From: CALFXN01 sp937957815 | GTDB lineage: Bacteria > Synergistota > Synergistia > Synergistales > Aminobacteriaceae | Direction: 5' to 3' | NCBI GenBank assembly: GCA_036788195.1 | Contig: DAIQNX010000014.1 | Span: 1-64,000 of the forward strand | DNA length: 64,000 nt | In this document: one piece after another, positions 15,202-24,520 of the stretch | Numbering within the stretch: the first letter of the stretch is position 1 | Layout of the letters: the number at the start of each line of letters is the position of its first letter | Made by a program: the position numbers and the translations under genes | The notes under the pieces: model-generated | Databases searched by the model: none | What the model was told of the DNA's origin: nothing | What the model saw: the letters and a program-made list of their open reading frames with translations, nothing else

Positions 15202-16998
15202 GTGAAGAAGAAATCGTCGAAGAAAGTCCCCGGAGCCTTTCGGGGAAAGGGACGATTCGGTTTTATCACGGTTGTTTTTCTTATGCTGGGTGCAGCGGTT
15301 CTTCTGACCGTCAGCGCGGGAAACAGGCACGCGATGGTCGCGTGGGGAAGCCTTCCCCATGAGAAACCCTCGGGGGAACCCGAGGCACAGGATCCCCGCT
15401 TTATCGTCGTCGATGTATCGGATGCGAAGGTTGAAGAGGATGCTGAACCGGATGTTCCCAGATCCGCGGCCACAGCCTCCGGAGGACGGAACGGTGCGCC
15501 CGTGGCGGGACGGGAGAGCGTTTCCGGCGTTCTGCCACCTGTTTCCGCATCTCTCCTCGCGGGACGGGGAATCGAAAAGGCCCTCAGGTCTGTGCCCCCG
15601 GTCGCGCCGGCCGTCCCCTCTCCGGTTCCGGAGAAGACGCCGCTTGTCGTGATGCTCCCGAAAGAGACGCGCGTTCCGGCCGTTCCCGCGGCCGCGCGGA
15701 CGATGGGGGTACCGCTCCGTGAAGGCGCGAAAACGTCCGTCTCCTCGCTTCCGTCTTCCGTCCCGGAAGCCGATGTTCCGTCGTATCTCGGAATATCGAA
15801 CGCCTCTTCGTTCGTCTCGCACGATGTCTCGAAACACGCGGACGGAGAGAAGCCCGACGTGACGCCGTTCTCGGAGAAGACAATTCCGGATTACGACGTC
15901 ATCGAACTGAAGGCCGACGACACCGTGACGAAGCTTCCGGAACTCGACGAACTGGAAGACGCGTCCGACGACAAGGGGGGCGACGAGATCGTCCTCCACC
16001 CGGTCCGGCCGGACTGGACCGAACACACCGTCAGGAGCGGCGAGACTCTTTCCGATATTGCGCTGAAATATGGAGTCCGAACCGATTCTGTCGTTCGTGC
16101 CAACGAACTCAAGAGTCCTGACCGACTTGCGGACAAGCAGCTTCTCCTCGTTCCGAATTCCGACGACGGAGTGGAAGCGACGCTCGAGGAGGTCAGAACG
16201 CGAAAGGCGCGGATCGCCGAGAAGCTGGATCAGGCGAAGCCGTTGCACGTCACGACGTACGTCGTGGGAGCCGGGGACAGCCTCTGGTCCATCGCGAACC
16301 GTTTCAATGTCGAAATCGATACGATCTTCGGTTCGAATCCGCTCAGGAATCCCGATGTTCTCAAACCGGGCATGGCACTGAGGGTCCCGAACCAGGACGG
16401 TATTTTCGTTACGATCAGAAAGGGCGAAACGGTCGACCAACTCGCGAAAAAATACAAGATTTCCGCGGCGAAAATTCGATCCGTCAACGCGGGAGCGGAT
16501 CTCGCAATTCTCGTTCCGGGCAGGGAACTCTTCCTTCCGGGAGCGGCGCCCGAAGCGACGACGTCGGCCGATGACGATTCGAAGCCGGTCGTGAAGGCCG
16601 AGAAAAACGTTTCGCGGGGGTTCCGCTGGCCCCTTATCGGAAAGATCAACAGCCCCTTCGGCTGGCGTCGGCACCCGATTTCCCGAAGGCGTCAGTTCCA
16701 TACGGGAATGGACATCAAAGGGCCGCGGGGGCGCGCGATCCATGCGGCGAAAGCCGGCAGAGTCGTCTACGTCGGCTGGATGAGCGGATACGGCCGGACG
16801 GTCGTCGTCAATCACGGGAACGGATATTCCTCGTTCTACGCGCACTGTCAGACACTCAACGTTCGTCAGGGACAGGCGGTCACTCCGAACAGCGTCATCG
16901 CGTCCGTCGGATCGAGCGGACGGGCGACTGGAACCCACCTCCATTTCGAGGTGCGATTGAACAACAGGCCGATCAATCCGCGGAAGTTGCTGCGCTAG
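15202..16998 (+). CDS. LysM-domain M23 peptidase (membrane-anchored endopeptidase)
   Basis: A 598-residue wall hydrolase. A transmembrane anchor lies at about residues 21-39, followed by a Pro/Ser-rich linker of some 230 residues. Three LysM repeats follow at about 274-320 (VRSGETLSDIALKYGV), 352-398 (VGAGDSLWSIANRFNV) and 400-447 (IRKGETVDQLAKKYKI). A C-terminal M23 domain (about 471-598) carries the zinc ligands HTGMD and HLHFE plus the catalytic FYAHC histidine. All ligands are present, so it is likely active on peptidoglycan cross-links. GTG at 15202 is chosen for the AAAGGAGGG eight bases upstream. Confidence 0.94.
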   Translation: MKKKSSKKVPGAFRGKGRFGFITVVFLMLGAAVLLTVSAGNRHAMVAWGSLPHEKPSGEPEAQDPRFIVVDVSDAKVEEDAEPDVPRSAATASGGRNGAPVAGRESVSGVLPPVSASLLAGRGIEKALRSVPPVAPAVPSPVPEKTPLVVMLPKETRVPAVPAAARTMGVPLREGAKTSVSSLPSSVPEADVPSYLGISNASSFVSHDVSKHADGEKPDVTPFSEKTIPDYDVIELKADDTVTKLPELDELEDASDDKGGDEIVLHPVRPDWTEHTVRSGETLSDIALKYGVRTDSVVRANELKSPDRLADKQLLLVPNSDDGVEATLEEVRTRKARIAEKLDQAKPLHVTTYVVGAGDSLWSIANRFNVEIDTIFGSNPLRNPDVLKPGMALRVPNQDGIFVTIRKGETVDQLAKKYKISAAKIRSVNAGADLAILVPGRELFLPGAAPEATTSADDDSKPVVKAEKNVSRGFRWPLIGKINSPFGWRRHPISRRRQFHTGMDIKGPRGRAIHAAKAGRVVYVGWMSGYGRTVVVNHGNGYSSFYAHCQTLNVRQGQAVTPNSVIASVGSSGRATGTHLHFEVRLNNRPINPRKLLR

Positions 16999-17010
16999 GC
17001 AATTTGCTGC

Positions 17011-17040
17011 ATGACATTCTAGGTTGAATTGGGGTACACT
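17011..17040 (+). promoter_or_regulatory. Possible pyrG promoter
   Basis: ATGACA (17011-17016), 18-base spacer, TACACT (17035-17040), about 97 bases before the pyrG ATG. No T-run terminator was seen between the M23 gene and this site. Confidence 0.4.
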
Positions 17041-17136
17041 GGACCACGGAGATGTTCCGGCCTTCACGACACCGTGCGGGAGGAGAATCTCCATGGTCCT
17101 TATTCTTTTTCCCGTGTGGGGATGGAGGGCCTCTGG

Positions 17137-18744
17137 ATGGCAAAGTTCGTGTTCGTTACGGGCGGTGTGGTTTCTTCCCTCGGAAAGGGCATTACGGCCG
17201 CTTCGCTGGGAGTGCTTCTGAAAAAGCGCGGGTTGCGCGTTTCGATCATCAAACTCGATCCCTACATCAACGTCGATGCAGGGACGATGAATCCCTTCCA
17301 GCACGGAGAGGTTTTCGTCACGAACGATGGAGCCGAGACCGATCTCGATCTCGGACATTACGAACGCTTCATCGACGAGTCGCTTTCATCCGACAACAAC
17401 GTCACGACGGGCAAGATCTACTCTTCGGTCATTTCCAAGGAGCGGAGAGGCATCTACCTCGGCGGTACCGTCCAGGTCATTCCCCACATCACGAACGAAA
17501 TCCAGGAGCGTATCCTGCGAACCGCGGACAAGATGGACGTCGTGATCGCCGAGATCGGCGGCACCGTCGGAGACATCGAGGGACAGCCGTTTCTCGAGGC
17601 TATCCGTCAGATGGCGACCCGTGTCGGTCGCGAGAATGTCCTCTACTGCCACGTGACGCTCGTCCCTTACCTGGAGGCGGCGAAGGAACTCAAGACGAAA
17701 CCGACGCAGCACAGCGTCCAGGAACTCAGGAGGATCGGCATCCTTCCCGACATCATCGTCTGCAGATCGCATTACGAGGTCTGCGATGAAATGCGCGACA
17801 AGATCGCGCTGTTCTGCAACGTTCCGAAGGAAGCCGTCATCCAGGCGCTCGACGAGCCGACGATCTACAGCGTTCCGCTGAGTCTCCACGCGCAGAAGCT
17901 CGATACTCTCGTGCTGAAGCGCCTCGGACTGGAAGCCGTGACGGAACCCGATCTGTCCGACTGGGAGCGGGTTGTTGACCGGTACTGTCATCCGTCCGGG
18001 GAAATCGAAATCGCTCTCGTCGGCAAGTATGTCAACCACAAGGACGCGTATCTGAGCGTCGTCGAGGCGCTGTACCACGCCGGTGTCCGGCACGACGTCC
18101 GGGTTTCGATCCGTTCCGTCGAAGCGGAGGAAATCGAGGAGAAAGGGGCGGATACGGTCCTTTCCGGAGTTTCGGGGATCGTCGTTCCGGGCGGATTCGG
18201 AGCTCGCGGATTCGAAGGCAAGGTTCTCGCGGCGCGGTATGCCAGGGAGCAGCGGATCCCGTATTTCGGCCTCTGTCTCGGTATGCAGGTTGCGGTCGTC
18301 GAGTTCGCCCGGAACGTGTGTTCGCTCACGGGAGCCCACAGCTCGGAGATCGATCCCGGAGCCGTAAATCCGATCATTCACCTCATGGAAGAACAACGTT
18401 CAGTTTCTGACATGGGTGGGACGATGCGTCTCGGCGTCTATCCGTGCGACCTCGTTCCGAATACCCTGGCGGCGCTCTCCTACGGGGCATCCCGCGTCGA
18501 GGAGCGGCACCGCCACCGCTTCGAGTTCAACAACGGGTACCGGAAGCGGCTCGAAGCAGCCGGGATGGTCGTGTCCGGCGTGTATTCCGCAAAGAATCTC
18601 GTCGAGATCATCGAACTTCCCGAGCATCCGTGGTTCGTCGGAGTGCAGTTCCATCCCGAGTTCCGTTCCCGTCCCGTGAAACCGCATCCGCTTTTCGTGG
18701 GGTTCGTCGGTGCGGCTGCGGACAGGACCCGGGGAGAAGAATGA
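17137..18744 (+). CDS. pyrG: CTP synthase
   Basis: Makes CTP from UTP, ATP and glutamine. The 535-residue product has the usual length, the N-terminal synthetase domain (VTGGVVSSLGKGITAASLG; YINVDAGTMNP; GGTVGDIE) and a C-terminal class I glutamine amidotransferase domain with the nucleophile in FGLCLGMQ and the histidine/glutamate in HPEF. ATG at 17137 is chosen for the family start and GGAGG eight bases upstream; an ATG at 17122 would add five residues. Confidence 0.97.
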   Translation: MAKFVFVTGGVVSSLGKGITAASLGVLLKKRGLRVSIIKLDPYINVDAGTMNPFQHGEVFVTNDGAETDLDLGHYERFIDESLSSDNNVTTGKIYSSVISKERRGIYLGGTVQVIPHITNEIQERILRTADKMDVVIAEIGGTVGDIEGQPFLEAIRQMATRVGRENVLYCHVTLVPYLEAAKELKTKPTQHSVQELRRIGILPDIIVCRSHYEVCDEMRDKIALFCNVPKEAVIQALDEPTIYSVPLSLHAQKLDTLVLKRLGLEAVTEPDLSDWERVVDRYCHPSGEIEIALVGKYVNHKDAYLSVVEALYHAGVRHDVRVSIRSVEAEEIEEKGADTVLSGVSGIVVPGGFGARGFEGKVLAARYAREQRIPYFGLCLGMQVAVVEFARNVCSLTGAHSSEIDPGAVNPIIHLMEEQRSVSDMGGTMRLGVYPCDLVPNTLAALSYGASRVEERHRHRFEFNNGYRKRLEAAGMVVSGVYSAKNLVEIIELPEHPWFVGVQFHPEFRSRPVKPHPLFVGFVGAAADRTRGEE

Positions 18745-18779
18745 TATCCATGACTGAAAAGGAAAGGGGAGGTGGAAGA

Positions 18780-19868
18780 ATGAACCGCAGAGTTCGATTT
18801 TTAGCAGGATTTCTGCTGCCGTGCCGCTGCAGACTCATTTCTCTGGCGCTTCTTGTCCTCGTTTACGTTTTAGGTGCCGGAGCCATCGCGGGAGCGGCGG
18901 AAGGACCGTCCACGTTCCAGATTCTGGCGCGGGCCGAGAAGATCGTCTATGGGGACGTCAAGGGCGGCGGGTTGATCGATCGCCTGAACGGAATCGAGAA
19001 GGATCTCTTCGGAAGGGGACTCCCCGGGAGTATCTCCGACCGACAGACGGCGCTTGTCTCGTTTCTCGAGAAGGGCAACGCCGAGCAGCCGGCGCTTCTT
19101 TTCAAGCTCGGCGTCGCCGAGTGGGCGCTTTCGCAGCGCATACGGGCAGGGGACGCCGTTGCGCAGCGGATAGACGCGCTCGAAATGCAGCTCGAGGGAG
19201 CGTCGATGCAGGACAAGCCCATGTCGATGCGTCTTGAACGGATTCTCTCGCTGCTGCTTTCAGAAGCGGTCCAGTGGAAGGACGTCGAGGTCCCGGCTGC
19301 CCTTGTCCTGAGATCGGAGCTCGCCCGGACGCTCTCGCCGTCGACGTCGAAGGTCGGCGACGAGGTCCTTCTGACGCTCCGGCAGGATGTCGTCGTTGAT
19401 TCCCACCTTGTCGCGGGGCGAGGATCCCGCATCGTCGGCAAGGTGACGGAAGTCTCGAAGCCCCGAAGTTTCGGCAGGGCCGCCGAGGTGAAGGTCGTCA
19501 TGGAGAAACTCCTGCCTCTGGGCCCCGAGGAGATCCCGGTCACGATCGGAGATGCCGCGAAAAAAGCCTCGCAGGCCGAGTCCGCGCAGATCGCGGCGGC
19601 CGGTACGAGCTTCCTCGGGGCGATCCTTCTCGGTCCTCTCGGCCTCGCCGGCGGATTCCTCGTCCGCGGAGACGCGAAAGAGATCCCGGAAGGAACTCCG
19701 ATTTACGTCCAGACGGTCGATACGGCACGCGCTTCCGGGTATCCGATCCCGGCCGGACTCGCGAGCGTCGTCCGGGATCGCGACGAAAATGCCCCGTTAT
19801 CGGCGGACGCCGAGCCGACGCCCGTCGAACGCGAAACGAAAGGTCCCGAACGGGACGGATCGAAATGA
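18780..19868 (+). CDS. Secreted envelope protein, unknown function
   Basis: I do not recognise a named family. The 362-residue product has a long signal sequence ending near AGAIAGAAEG. An N-terminal helical domain (about 42-175) carries LIDRLNGIEKDLFGRGLPG, a pattern seen in other exported proteins. A beta-rich middle (about 180-260; VGDEVLLTLRQDVVVDSHLV, GRGSRIVGKVTEV) follows, then a hydrophobic glycine-rich stretch (SFLGAILLGPLGLAGGFLV), possibly membrane-embedded. ATG at 18780 has GGGGAGGTGG upstream; an ATG at 18741 overlapping the pyrG stop is the alternative. It heads the group leading to lptD, so a role in outer-membrane assembly is plausible but unproven. Confidence 0.82.
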   Translation: MNRRVRFLAGFLLPCRCRLISLALLVLVYVLGAGAIAGAAEGPSTFQILARAEKIVYGDVKGGGLIDRLNGIEKDLFGRGLPGSISDRQTALVSFLEKGNAEQPALLFKLGVAEWALSQRIRAGDAVAQRIDALEMQLEGASMQDKPMSMRLERILSLLLSEAVQWKDVEVPAALVLRSELARTLSPSTSKVGDEVLLTLRQDVVVDSHLVAGRGSRIVGKVTEVSKPRSFGRAAEVKVVMEKLLPLGPEEIPVTIGDAAKKASQAESAQIAAAGTSFLGAILLGPLGLAGGFLVRGDAKEIPEGTPIYVQTVDTARASGYPIPAGLASVVRDRDENAPLSADAEPTPVERETKGPERDGSK

Positions 19869-19898
19869 TTTCGTAGCAGGAAAGCGAGGAACGCGAAT

Positions 19899-20324
19899 AT
19901 GCTCTGGAAAAAACGCGTCGCGACGACACTGTGCATTCTGGGTCTGTTTGCGGGAACGGCGTTCGCCTTCGACCTCGGCGACCTTATCGGCGTCGTTGGG
20001 GGCGGTTTTCTCGTCGAAAAGGTATCCGGACCGCTCGACGATTTCATCAACACGATTACGCTGAATAAGGGTGCCAAGGTCCAGGGAAAGACCAAGGTCG
20101 TTCCGATCGTGTCGCTGGGCTCCGGAACGCGTATCGGAGCCGCGCAGGTTGCGGGGCCGAAGGGAACCGTGGACCAGTGTCAGGCAGTCGCGCAGATCGA
20201 AGTGACCTTCATGGGCCGGATGCGGGTGAAGATTCTCGTTCCGATCGACTCCCTCAATCCGCTGCAGCGGTTCCGTCGCGTCCAGGGCGTGGGCGTCTCG
20301 GCCGTCATCGACTATAAGCTCTGA
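19899..20324 (+). CDS. Small secreted protein, unknown function
   Basis: A 141-residue protein with a clear signal peptide (cleavage near GTAFAFD). After it come a hydrophobic glycine-rich segment (LIGVVGGGFLVEKVSGPL) and a compact beta-rich domain ending at the C terminus. GAGG lies nine bases before the ATG. I do not recognise the family. It sits between two other exported proteins in an apparent transcript, 30 bases after the previous gene and 7 before the next, and a periplasmic place is likely. Confidence 0.78.
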   Translation: MLWKKRVATTLCILGLFAGTAFAFDLGDLIGVVGGGFLVEKVSGPLDDFINTITLNKGAKVQGKTKVVPIVSLGSGTRIGAAQVAGPKGTVDQCQAVAQIEVTFMGRMRVKILVPIDSLNPLQRFRRVQGVGVSAVIDYKL

Positions 20325-20331
20325 TGCCGGA

Positions 20332-21606
20332 ATGCCTGAAAAAGGCGATATCCCGAGGCATTTTCGCATGATTCCGACCCTTTTCCGGAGGGGAGGAGCG
20401 TGCTGCCTCTTCTTTCTCCTTGCGACGCTTCCGCCGATGTGCGCGTGCGCCGATACCTCCCCCGTCGAGGAGGCGACGTCGATCCTCGAACGGTGGACCA
20501 CCTTTCACTGGGGACGGGACTGCATCGTGTGGGTGGTGCACTATCCGGAAGAACTCGTGACCCCGTGGGTCGAGGCTGAGGCGTCGCGATCCGGGATGTC
20601 GCAGGAGGAAAAAGACAATTATCGGCGATCGTTCGTCAAAGAACTCCGTATCGCGGAAACCGAGCCGTTTCTGCTGACGGTCTATGCGTTCGGGCCAAAA
20701 CCCCTCGCGCTCGCTCCGCTTTCGTCCTCCGTGCTTCTGTCGCTTCCCGACGGAAGGTCGGTTGCTCCGGTCTCCTACGAGAAAAAGTTCGACGAACCTC
20801 TTTCGGGAGTAGTCCAGGGACTCGTCTTCTTTCCCAAGCAGCCGGACAAACGCTTCGTCGTGACGGTCAGGGGGCTTGGAATCCGCCGGGAACAGGAGTT
20901 CGCCTTCGGCGTCTCTGCCGTTCAAACCGAAGGCCCCGGAATCGTTCCGGAAGAAGGTCCGGGGCCGAAGGATACCGAGCCTTCCATTGCGGCGAAGTCG
21001 CCTGGAAAGGGAAAGGGGACTGTGACGGGAGGGAACCGCGAAGGAATCGTCGTTTCGCTGCCCCCCGCCCCGAAATCGGAGAAGAAAGCCCCGGTCGTGC
21101 CGGAGCGCCCTGAACGTCCGTTGCCTCCCGTGCCTCCGACGCCTCCGCTTCCCGAACCGTCAGCGACGCCGGTTCCGGCCCTGGTCGGGTCCGATGATGT
21201 CGCATTGGCGGCGTTCCGGCCTGACTCGAAAAAGCTCGCTTCGGGAGATGTCGCACCGCAGGATCCCTCTTCGCCGGAAACGCGAAAGAAGGATACGAAG
21301 AACGTCTATCGGTCGAAGGAAAAGGCGCTCGAGGCGTTTCTCTCCGAATGGATCGCGGGCGACGCCGGGAAAATGCATTCTCTTCTTTCCGAACCGTCGG
21401 CGAAGACGGTGTCCGTTCAGGCATTGAAACGCGACACGATCGACACGCCGATGCGGTGGGCGCTCAAGGACGGGTACAAGATCAAATGGCTCGACGGGAA
21501 CAGGGCCAAGGTGATTGCGTCGCAGAAGTTCATCCTGATGAGAACTCTCGTGAGCCGCGTCGTGACATTGGCGCAGGAAGGGCACAGCTGGAGTGTTGTC
21601 TGGTAG
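20332..21606 (+). CDS. Secreted proline-rich protein with a domain shared with the 9105-9890 protein
   Basis: A 424-residue exported protein. The signal sequence is about residues 13-40 (LFFLLATLPPMCACA). Domain 1 (about 45-195) is related to the protein encoded at 9105-9890: AETEPFLLTVYAFG, RSVAPVSYEKKF and GLVFFPKQ match in order. A Pro/Lys-rich linker (about 200-300, with repeated PP and PVPP runs) follows. A C-terminal domain of about 105 residues (KEKALEAFLSEWIAGDAGKM to HSWSVVW) resembles NTF2/DUF4878-like folds. ATG at 20368 is an alternative start that fits the signal peptide equally well. Function unknown; context suggests the outer envelope. Confidence 0.8.
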   Translation: MPEKGDIPRHFRMIPTLFRRGGACCLFFLLATLPPMCACADTSPVEEATSILERWTTFHWGRDCIVWVVHYPEELVTPWVEAEASRSGMSQEEKDNYRRSFVKELRIAETEPFLLTVYAFGPKPLALAPLSSSVLLSLPDGRSVAPVSYEKKFDEPLSGVVQGLVFFPKQPDKRFVVTVRGLGIRREQEFAFGVSAVQTEGPGIVPEEGPGPKDTEPSIAAKSPGKGKGTVTGGNREGIVVSLPPAPKSEKKAPVVPERPERPLPPVPPTPPLPEPSATPVPALVGSDDVALAAFRPDSKKLASGDVAPQDPSSPETRKKDTKNVYRSKEKALEAFLSEWIAGDAGKMHSLLSEPSAKTVSVQALKRDTIDTPMRWALKDGYKIKWLDGNRAKVIASQKFILMRTLVSRVVTLAQEGHSWSVVW

Positions 21607-22201
21607 AATCACCAGATGGGGAATAGCCGCGGCCGTCGCCGCCGCTGCGGGGCTGTATATCCATGGCCTCGTCCACGATTTGTCGCTCCAGACCACCATG
21701 GTGCGGAAGGGCCTTGCGCACATTCCCGCGATGGTGGTCGAGAATATCGGGGTCGACAGGGAGTTCGCGGGTGTCCTCTGGAAGGGATCGATCGCGAGGG
21801 CGGAACGCGGGGAGTCGGGCGTGACGCTTACATCCATCGATATGACCGGCGAATGGCCCGAAGGACGACGGATACGTTTTTCCGCCCCGGAGGCGGGGTA
21901 CGAGGAAGCGCGGGAGCGCGCCGTCATCGAGCGCATCAGTGGTGTTATCTGGTATGCCGCCGTATCGGGCGATACGGCTTCCGGAGATTCGGCCGCAGGC
22001 GAGCCGGAGGTCCGCTTCGAGGCGAAACGGGCTCTGTGGACAAACGGATCGAGGGAAATCGTGTTTCCCGAGGGACTTCTGGTTTTCTCTCCCGGTGGGA
22101 CACTGCGCGGGCAAACCGCGAGGGCGTCGATTGACGGAGAGTTCCGGATCGAGGGAGGAGCCGTATTGACGTGGAACGACGAAGAATGCATATTTCGCTG
22201 A
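21593..22201 (+). CDS. lptC: LptC-like protein
   Basis: A 202-residue single-pass protein (hydrophobic residues about 8-24) with a periplasmic beta-strand domain, matching LptC, which passes LPS from the inner-membrane LptBFG complex to LptA. Support is mainly architecture and position directly before lptD; sequence identity to LptC is too low to judge by eye. The start is a GTG at 21593 overlapping the previous gene by 14 bases; a TTG at 21596 is possible. The domain ends in an FRIEGGAVLTWNDEE strand and overlaps lptD by 31 bases. Confidence 0.62.
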   Translation: MLSGRITRWGIAAAVAAAAGLYIHGLVHDLSLQTTMVRKGLAHIPAMVVENIGVDREFAGVLWKGSIARAERGESGVTLTSIDMTGEWPEGRRIRFSAPEAGYEEARERAVIERISGVIWYAAVSGDTASGDSAAGEPEVRFEAKRALWTNGSREIVFPEGLLVFSPGGTLRGQTARASIDGEFRIEGGAVLTWNDEECIFR

Positions 22202-23940
22202 AGGAGACCGGATGCTGGAACGAATCGGGGCGTCCGGACCGGCGTCGGTTCCGGTTCCTTCTTTTTGCTATATGTCTCCATGTTGTTGTTTTATTTTCGG
22301 CGATGTCCGTGAGTGCCGACGGATTCCCTGAACAGGGAACCGAAGTCACTCTCGACGCGGAGAAAGTTACGTTCGACGAGGCGGGAGGGACCGCGAGCGC
22401 CGAAGGAGGAGTTCTCCTCCGGTACGGCGCCATACGCATCAACGCCGAGCATGTCGATGTCGATGCGACGACGAACGTCGTCACCGCGAAGTCGCTCCCA
22501 GGGAAAAAGGTCATCATCGTCTCGCAGGGGCGGACGCTCGAGGGTGACCAGCTTCGCTACAACCTCCGGACGCGAGAGGGGGTTCTCACGAACGCGACGG
22601 CGTATTCTCCCGCCGGAGAGGGTGCGGTGTTCATCCGCGGCGAGAATGTCGAGGTGGCTCCGCCCGAAATAGCCATCCAGAAGGGGTGGGTTTCGAGAGA
22701 GGCGGCCGCATCGGCGATCAAGGACGGTCAGCCCGTCGGGAAATGGGAAAGGGCTTCGTTTTCGACGTGTCCTCTGGACCATCCGCACTACAGGCTCGTC
22801 ACGCGCAGGGTCACCATAGTTCCGGGAAAGAAGGTCATCGCGAAGAATCCGCGGATCTACATCGGGGATCTCCTTCTTTTTTCGTACCCGTTCGACTATA
22901 TCGTCCGCCTCGACCGGAGGGAACGGGCGCTCGAAACGACATTCATGCCGCTCGTCGAACGAACGTCAGACAAGGGGCTCGGTCTCGGCATCTCGGGGCC
23001 GATCGCCTGGGATACGGGCAAGGTGACGATCGACGCCGTGTATTGGGAGAAGATCGACGCGGAATGGAAGGTCGCCCTCGAACAGAATGTCGGCGATACG
23101 CTGACGTTGTTCGCGTCGACCTCCTACACCTGGGAGGAGACGACGGGGGAGAAGACGTACCGTCCGACGTGGGGGATCTATACGCGTTCCGGAGAATGGA
23201 CGGCGAAGCTCATGTGGTCGCAGCGGGAGGCCGTCGAGGTCGAAAAGGGTGTCGGCATCACGTACAAGAGCGTTCTCTGGAGGGATCCCGAATTTTCGGT
23301 GACGGGACCATGGTGGCGGGATTCGGCGCTCGATTATTCGTGGTGGCGCCTTCGGGCTACTGCCGGCCGCTACGAGGAGATTTCGGGCGGAACGACCGTC
23401 CGCGCCGACAGGAAGGGTGCCGGAGTGGAGCTGTACGGGGAGTCCGAGGGAGCCGTTCGCGCCTTCTGGAGCGGATCCTACTGGTATTACCGGTACGACG
23501 ATCCGGATTCGACGCAGAAGATCGGCGAGGCGACGCTTGGGGTCCGCTATGGGCGCGGATCGGTGAAGTTCGGAACGGCCTATGTCCGCAGATGGGTGAG
23601 CGGAGAGTCTCCGATGAACTGGGATTCGTACGAAGAGCGCGAAGAAATCCACCAGCTTGTCGGGGTGTCGATTTCTCCCGCGTGGTCTTTTTCGGTTCGC
23701 GGCGGGTATGACCTCGAGAATTCAACTATGGGGGAACTGGTGTACCGTCTGACCTATAACAACGACTGTTGCATGCAGTGGGAGTTCGTCTATCGCGACG
23801 ACCGGAAGGGCGACGACGACTGGATGGGGCTCAAGCTCACGGTGCTCGCGTTTCCGGAAAAACCGGTCTCGTTCGGGAGCAAGAATCTGAACGACCCGTT
23901 CGACCCGCCGAAGGACGCGCCCAAAAGAGACGACGAATAA
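22171..23940 (+). CDS. lptD: LPS-assembly protein LptD (with OstA-type N-terminal domain)
   Basis: Outer-membrane translocon that places LPS in the outer leaflet. The 589-residue product has a signal segment (about 28-50), an LptA/OstA-like domain (VTLDAEKVTFDEAGGTASAE, about 56-180), the conserved FSTCPLDHPHYRL segment, and a C-terminal barrel. The barrel carries NNDCCMQWEFVYRD, which matches the paired cysteines of LptD. It is shorter than the 784-residue E. coli protein. No separate lptA or lptE is adjacent. The start is GTG 22171 or ATG 22186; neither has a strong ribosome site. It converges on greA. Confidence 0.85.
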   Translation: MERRRMHISLKETGCWNESGRPDRRRFRFLLFAICLHVVVLFSAMSVSADGFPEQGTEVTLDAEKVTFDEAGGTASAEGGVLLRYGAIRINAEHVDVDATTNVVTAKSLPGKKVIIVSQGRTLEGDQLRYNLRTREGVLTNATAYSPAGEGAVFIRGENVEVAPPEIAIQKGWVSREAAASAIKDGQPVGKWERASFSTCPLDHPHYRLVTRRVTIVPGKKVIAKNPRIYIGDLLLFSYPFDYIVRLDRRERALETTFMPLVERTSDKGLGLGISGPIAWDTGKVTIDAVYWEKIDAEWKVALEQNVGDTLTLFASTSYTWEETTGEKTYRPTWGIYTRSGEWTAKLMWSQREAVEVEKGVGITYKSVLWRDPEFSVTGPWWRDSALDYSWWRLRATAGRYEEISGGTTVRADRKGAGVELYGESEGAVRAFWSGSYWYYRYDDPDSTQKIGEATLGVRYGRGSVKFGTAYVRRWVSGESPMNWDSYEEREEIHQLVGVSISPAWSFSVRGGYDLENSTMGELVYRLTYNNDCCMQWEFVYRDDRKGDDDWMGLKLTVLAFPEKPVSFGSKNLNDPFDPPKDAPKRDDE

Positions 23941-23964
23941 AGGCGCGTCCCTCCGACAGATCGG

Positions 23965-23987
23965 AAAAACAGCCGAAGCAACCGGCT
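23965..23987 (-). terminator. Possible greA terminator
   Basis: On the minus strand a five-base stem AGCCG/CGGCT (23983-23987 with 23971-23975) with a seven-base loop is followed by a T-run opposite the A-run at 23965-23969. It overlaps the greA stop codon. The stem is short, so the call is moderate. Confidence 0.45.
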
Positions 23988-24477
23988 ACATGACGGTGAT
24001 GTCGCGAACCCGGAGGTACCGGACGCCGCGGGGGACTTTCACCTGGACTTCATCCCCGACAGTCCTGTTGATGAGCGCCTGACCGACGGGGCTCTGGACG
24101 GAAATCTTCTTGTTCCTCGGGTCGGCTTCCTCGGATCCGACAAGCGTGTAGACAAAGATCTCCCTGTTCGTGGCGTCTTCGATCGTGACGGTTGTTCCGA
24201 CGGTTACCCTGCTGGCGTCGATGTTCGTCGTATCGAGGATCTTCGCTTTGCTGAGCTGCGATTCAAGCCAGAGAATCCGGCTTTCGAGCTTTGCCTGTTC
24301 GTCCTTCGCGGCGGCGTATTCCGCGTTTTCACTGACGTCGCCGAACGAACGCGCCTCCTCAAGCTGGCGGGAAATCTCCGATCGTCCGTTGCTTCGCAGT
24401 TCGATCAGCTCCGCCGTGAGCCTGTCGTATCCTGTTTTCGTCATTACAGTGTCGTTTTCGATTCCTGTTCGTGCCAC
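23986..24477 (-). CDS. greA: Transcription elongation factor GreA
   Basis: Stimulates RNA cleavage by backtracked RNA polymerase. The 163-residue product has the N-terminal coiled coil with the acidic tip in FGDVSENAEYAAAKDEQ, and the C-terminal FKBP-like domain (SPVGQALINRTVGDEVQVKV). The start is GTG at 24477, with GGGAGG seven bases upstream, giving the usual family length; ATG at 24444 would cut the N-terminal helix. It is divergent from rnj and has its own promoter. Confidence 0.96.
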   Translation of the reverse strand: MARTGIENDTVMTKTGYDRLTAELIELRSNGRSEISRQLEEARSFGDVSENAEYAAAKDEQAKLESRILWLESQLSKAKILDTTNIDASRVTVGTTVTIEDATNREIFVYTLVGSEEADPRNKKISVQSPVGQALINRTVGDEVQVKVPRGVRYLRVRDITVM

Positions 24478-24520
24478 GATGCCGCCTCCCTGCTCTGGGC
24501 TGTCCGCATTGTGATATGGA

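Noticed and set aside
14098..17358. A 1086-codon open frame on the minus strand
   Set aside because: It lies wholly opposite rho, the M23 gene and pyrG, its product is low-complexity Arg/Asp-rich, and it matches no family. Long antisense frames are expected at this GC content.
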